Positions 63,946 to 64,000 of a DNA stretch of 64,000 nucleotides are shown here, piece by piece. The notes beneath the pieces were generated by a model. The model saw only the letters and a list, made by a program, of their open reading frames with translations. It did no database searches and had not been told where the DNA came from. Numbering within the stretch: the stretch's first letter is position 1; each line of letters opens with the position of its first letter. Where the stretch lies: NCBI GenBank assembly GCA_013032095.1, contig WQBJ01000008.1, forward strand, positions 89,756-153,755, in the 5' to 3' direction. The position numbers and the translations under genes are program-made. This DNA comes from Ruegeria atlantica. GTDB lineage: Bacteria > Pseudomonadota > Alphaproteobacteria > Rhodobacterales > Rhodobacteraceae.

Positions 63946-63967
63946 TGGTTGCGGGAGCAGGATTTGA
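63946..63967. repeat. Attachment-site half within tRNA-Met
   Basis: The tRNA 3' end, TGGTTGCGGG then A then GCAGGATTTGA in plus-strand reading. It matches 30023-30044 in 21 of 22 bases and in the same orientation, as expected for the second end of an element that integrated at the tRNA. Confidence 0.8.
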
Positions 63968-64000
63968 ACCTGCGACCTTCAGGTTATGAGCCTGACGAGC
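63946..64000 (-). tRNA. tRNA-Met (CAT), probably initiator; 5' part outside window
   Basis: Read on the minus strand, the visible 55 bases give the anticodon arm TCAGG-CTCATAA-CCTGA with anticodon CAT, the T arm GCAGG-TTCAAAT-CCTGC, the acceptor strand TCCCGCA, and encoded ACCA. A at position 72 fits the C1-A72 mismatch of initiator tRNA, although position 1 is not visible. The last 22 bases are the att sequence repeated at 30023. Confidence 0.92.

Larger units (their letters stand above)
30023..63967. mobile_element. Putative genomic island inserted at tRNA-Met
   Basis: A segment of about 33.9 kb bounded by the 22-bp tRNA 3'-end duplication. Inside, gene density falls, AT content rises visibly, gene relics and inverted repeats are frequent, and the genes are mostly accessory envelope functions; to the left lies dense core-like sequence. 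No integrase, relaxase or phage gene is visible. The integrase may have been lost from the tRNA end. The two copies of the att-like sequence are the direct evidence; mobility today is not supported. Confidence 0.7.

Noticed and set aside
1..64000. CRISPR array
   Set aside because: No regularly spaced direct repeats of suitable length were seen anywhere.

Overview
The window looks like a chromosome segment of a marine Roseobacter-group alphaproteobacterium (Rhodobacterales). This rests on gene content: a five-gene urt urea transporter next to a ure operon, a kinase/M23/aminotransferase fusion enzyme, hemP behind an iron-type TGA-N9-TCA palindrome, a TadG/TadE trio, and a CCCCCGAGGATATTT-type intergenic repeat that I associate with this order. 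No rRNA gene, CRISPR array or intact transposase is visible.

Left part, 0-30 kb, GC-rich and tightly packed. It begins with an acyl-CoA dehydrogenase and a TetR regulator, divergent from a DUF1348/flavin-oxidase pair across three copies of one palindrome. A copper efflux unit (copA-cueR behind a MerR-type promoter), a 3-hydroxyisobutyrate-dehydrogenase-like enzyme and a 1021-residue trifunctional protein follow. Then come hemP with a Cys/His-rich partner, and a phosphoglycolate phosphatase. Two LIV-family ABC transporters lie head to tail on the minus strand: one of unknown substrate, the other UrtABCDE for urea. Divergent from urtA is ureD-ureA-(53-residue His-rich membrane peptide)-ureB-ureC-ureE-ureF-ureG. 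Together urt and ure form a urea uptake and hydrolysis (nitrogen scavenging) module.

Right part, 30-64 kb, visibly more AT-rich, loosely packed, with long gaps, relics and strong inverted repeats. The window ends inside a minus-strand tRNA-Met (probably initiator) gene. The last 22 bp of that tRNA recur at 30,023 with one mismatch, just past ureG. I therefore read 30.0-63.95 kb as a genomic island of about 33.9 kb inserted at the tRNA 3' end. No integrase remains in view, so it is probably old and immobile. Its cargo is mostly envelope and secreted proteins: two outer-membrane barrel paralogues (one fused in frame to a truncated glycosyltransferase), a MetA-type outer-membrane protein, MscS, a GAP-family protein, two phospholipase-D-family enzymes, an SLC13 carrier, an orphan ABC membrane domain, an orphan TadG/TadE/TadE trio, lipoproteins, a secreted amidohydrolase, a Tat-exported intradiol dioxygenase, a DUF3604 protein, and TPR and AraC-type regulators. 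At least two gene relics are present.

The items most worth following up are the att duplication, the glycosyltransferase-barrel fusion, the trifunctional enzyme with intact motifs in all three domains, the three-operator TetR region, the His-rich peptide inside the urease operon, and a possible ADP-ribosyltransferase-fold protein beside an AraC regulator.
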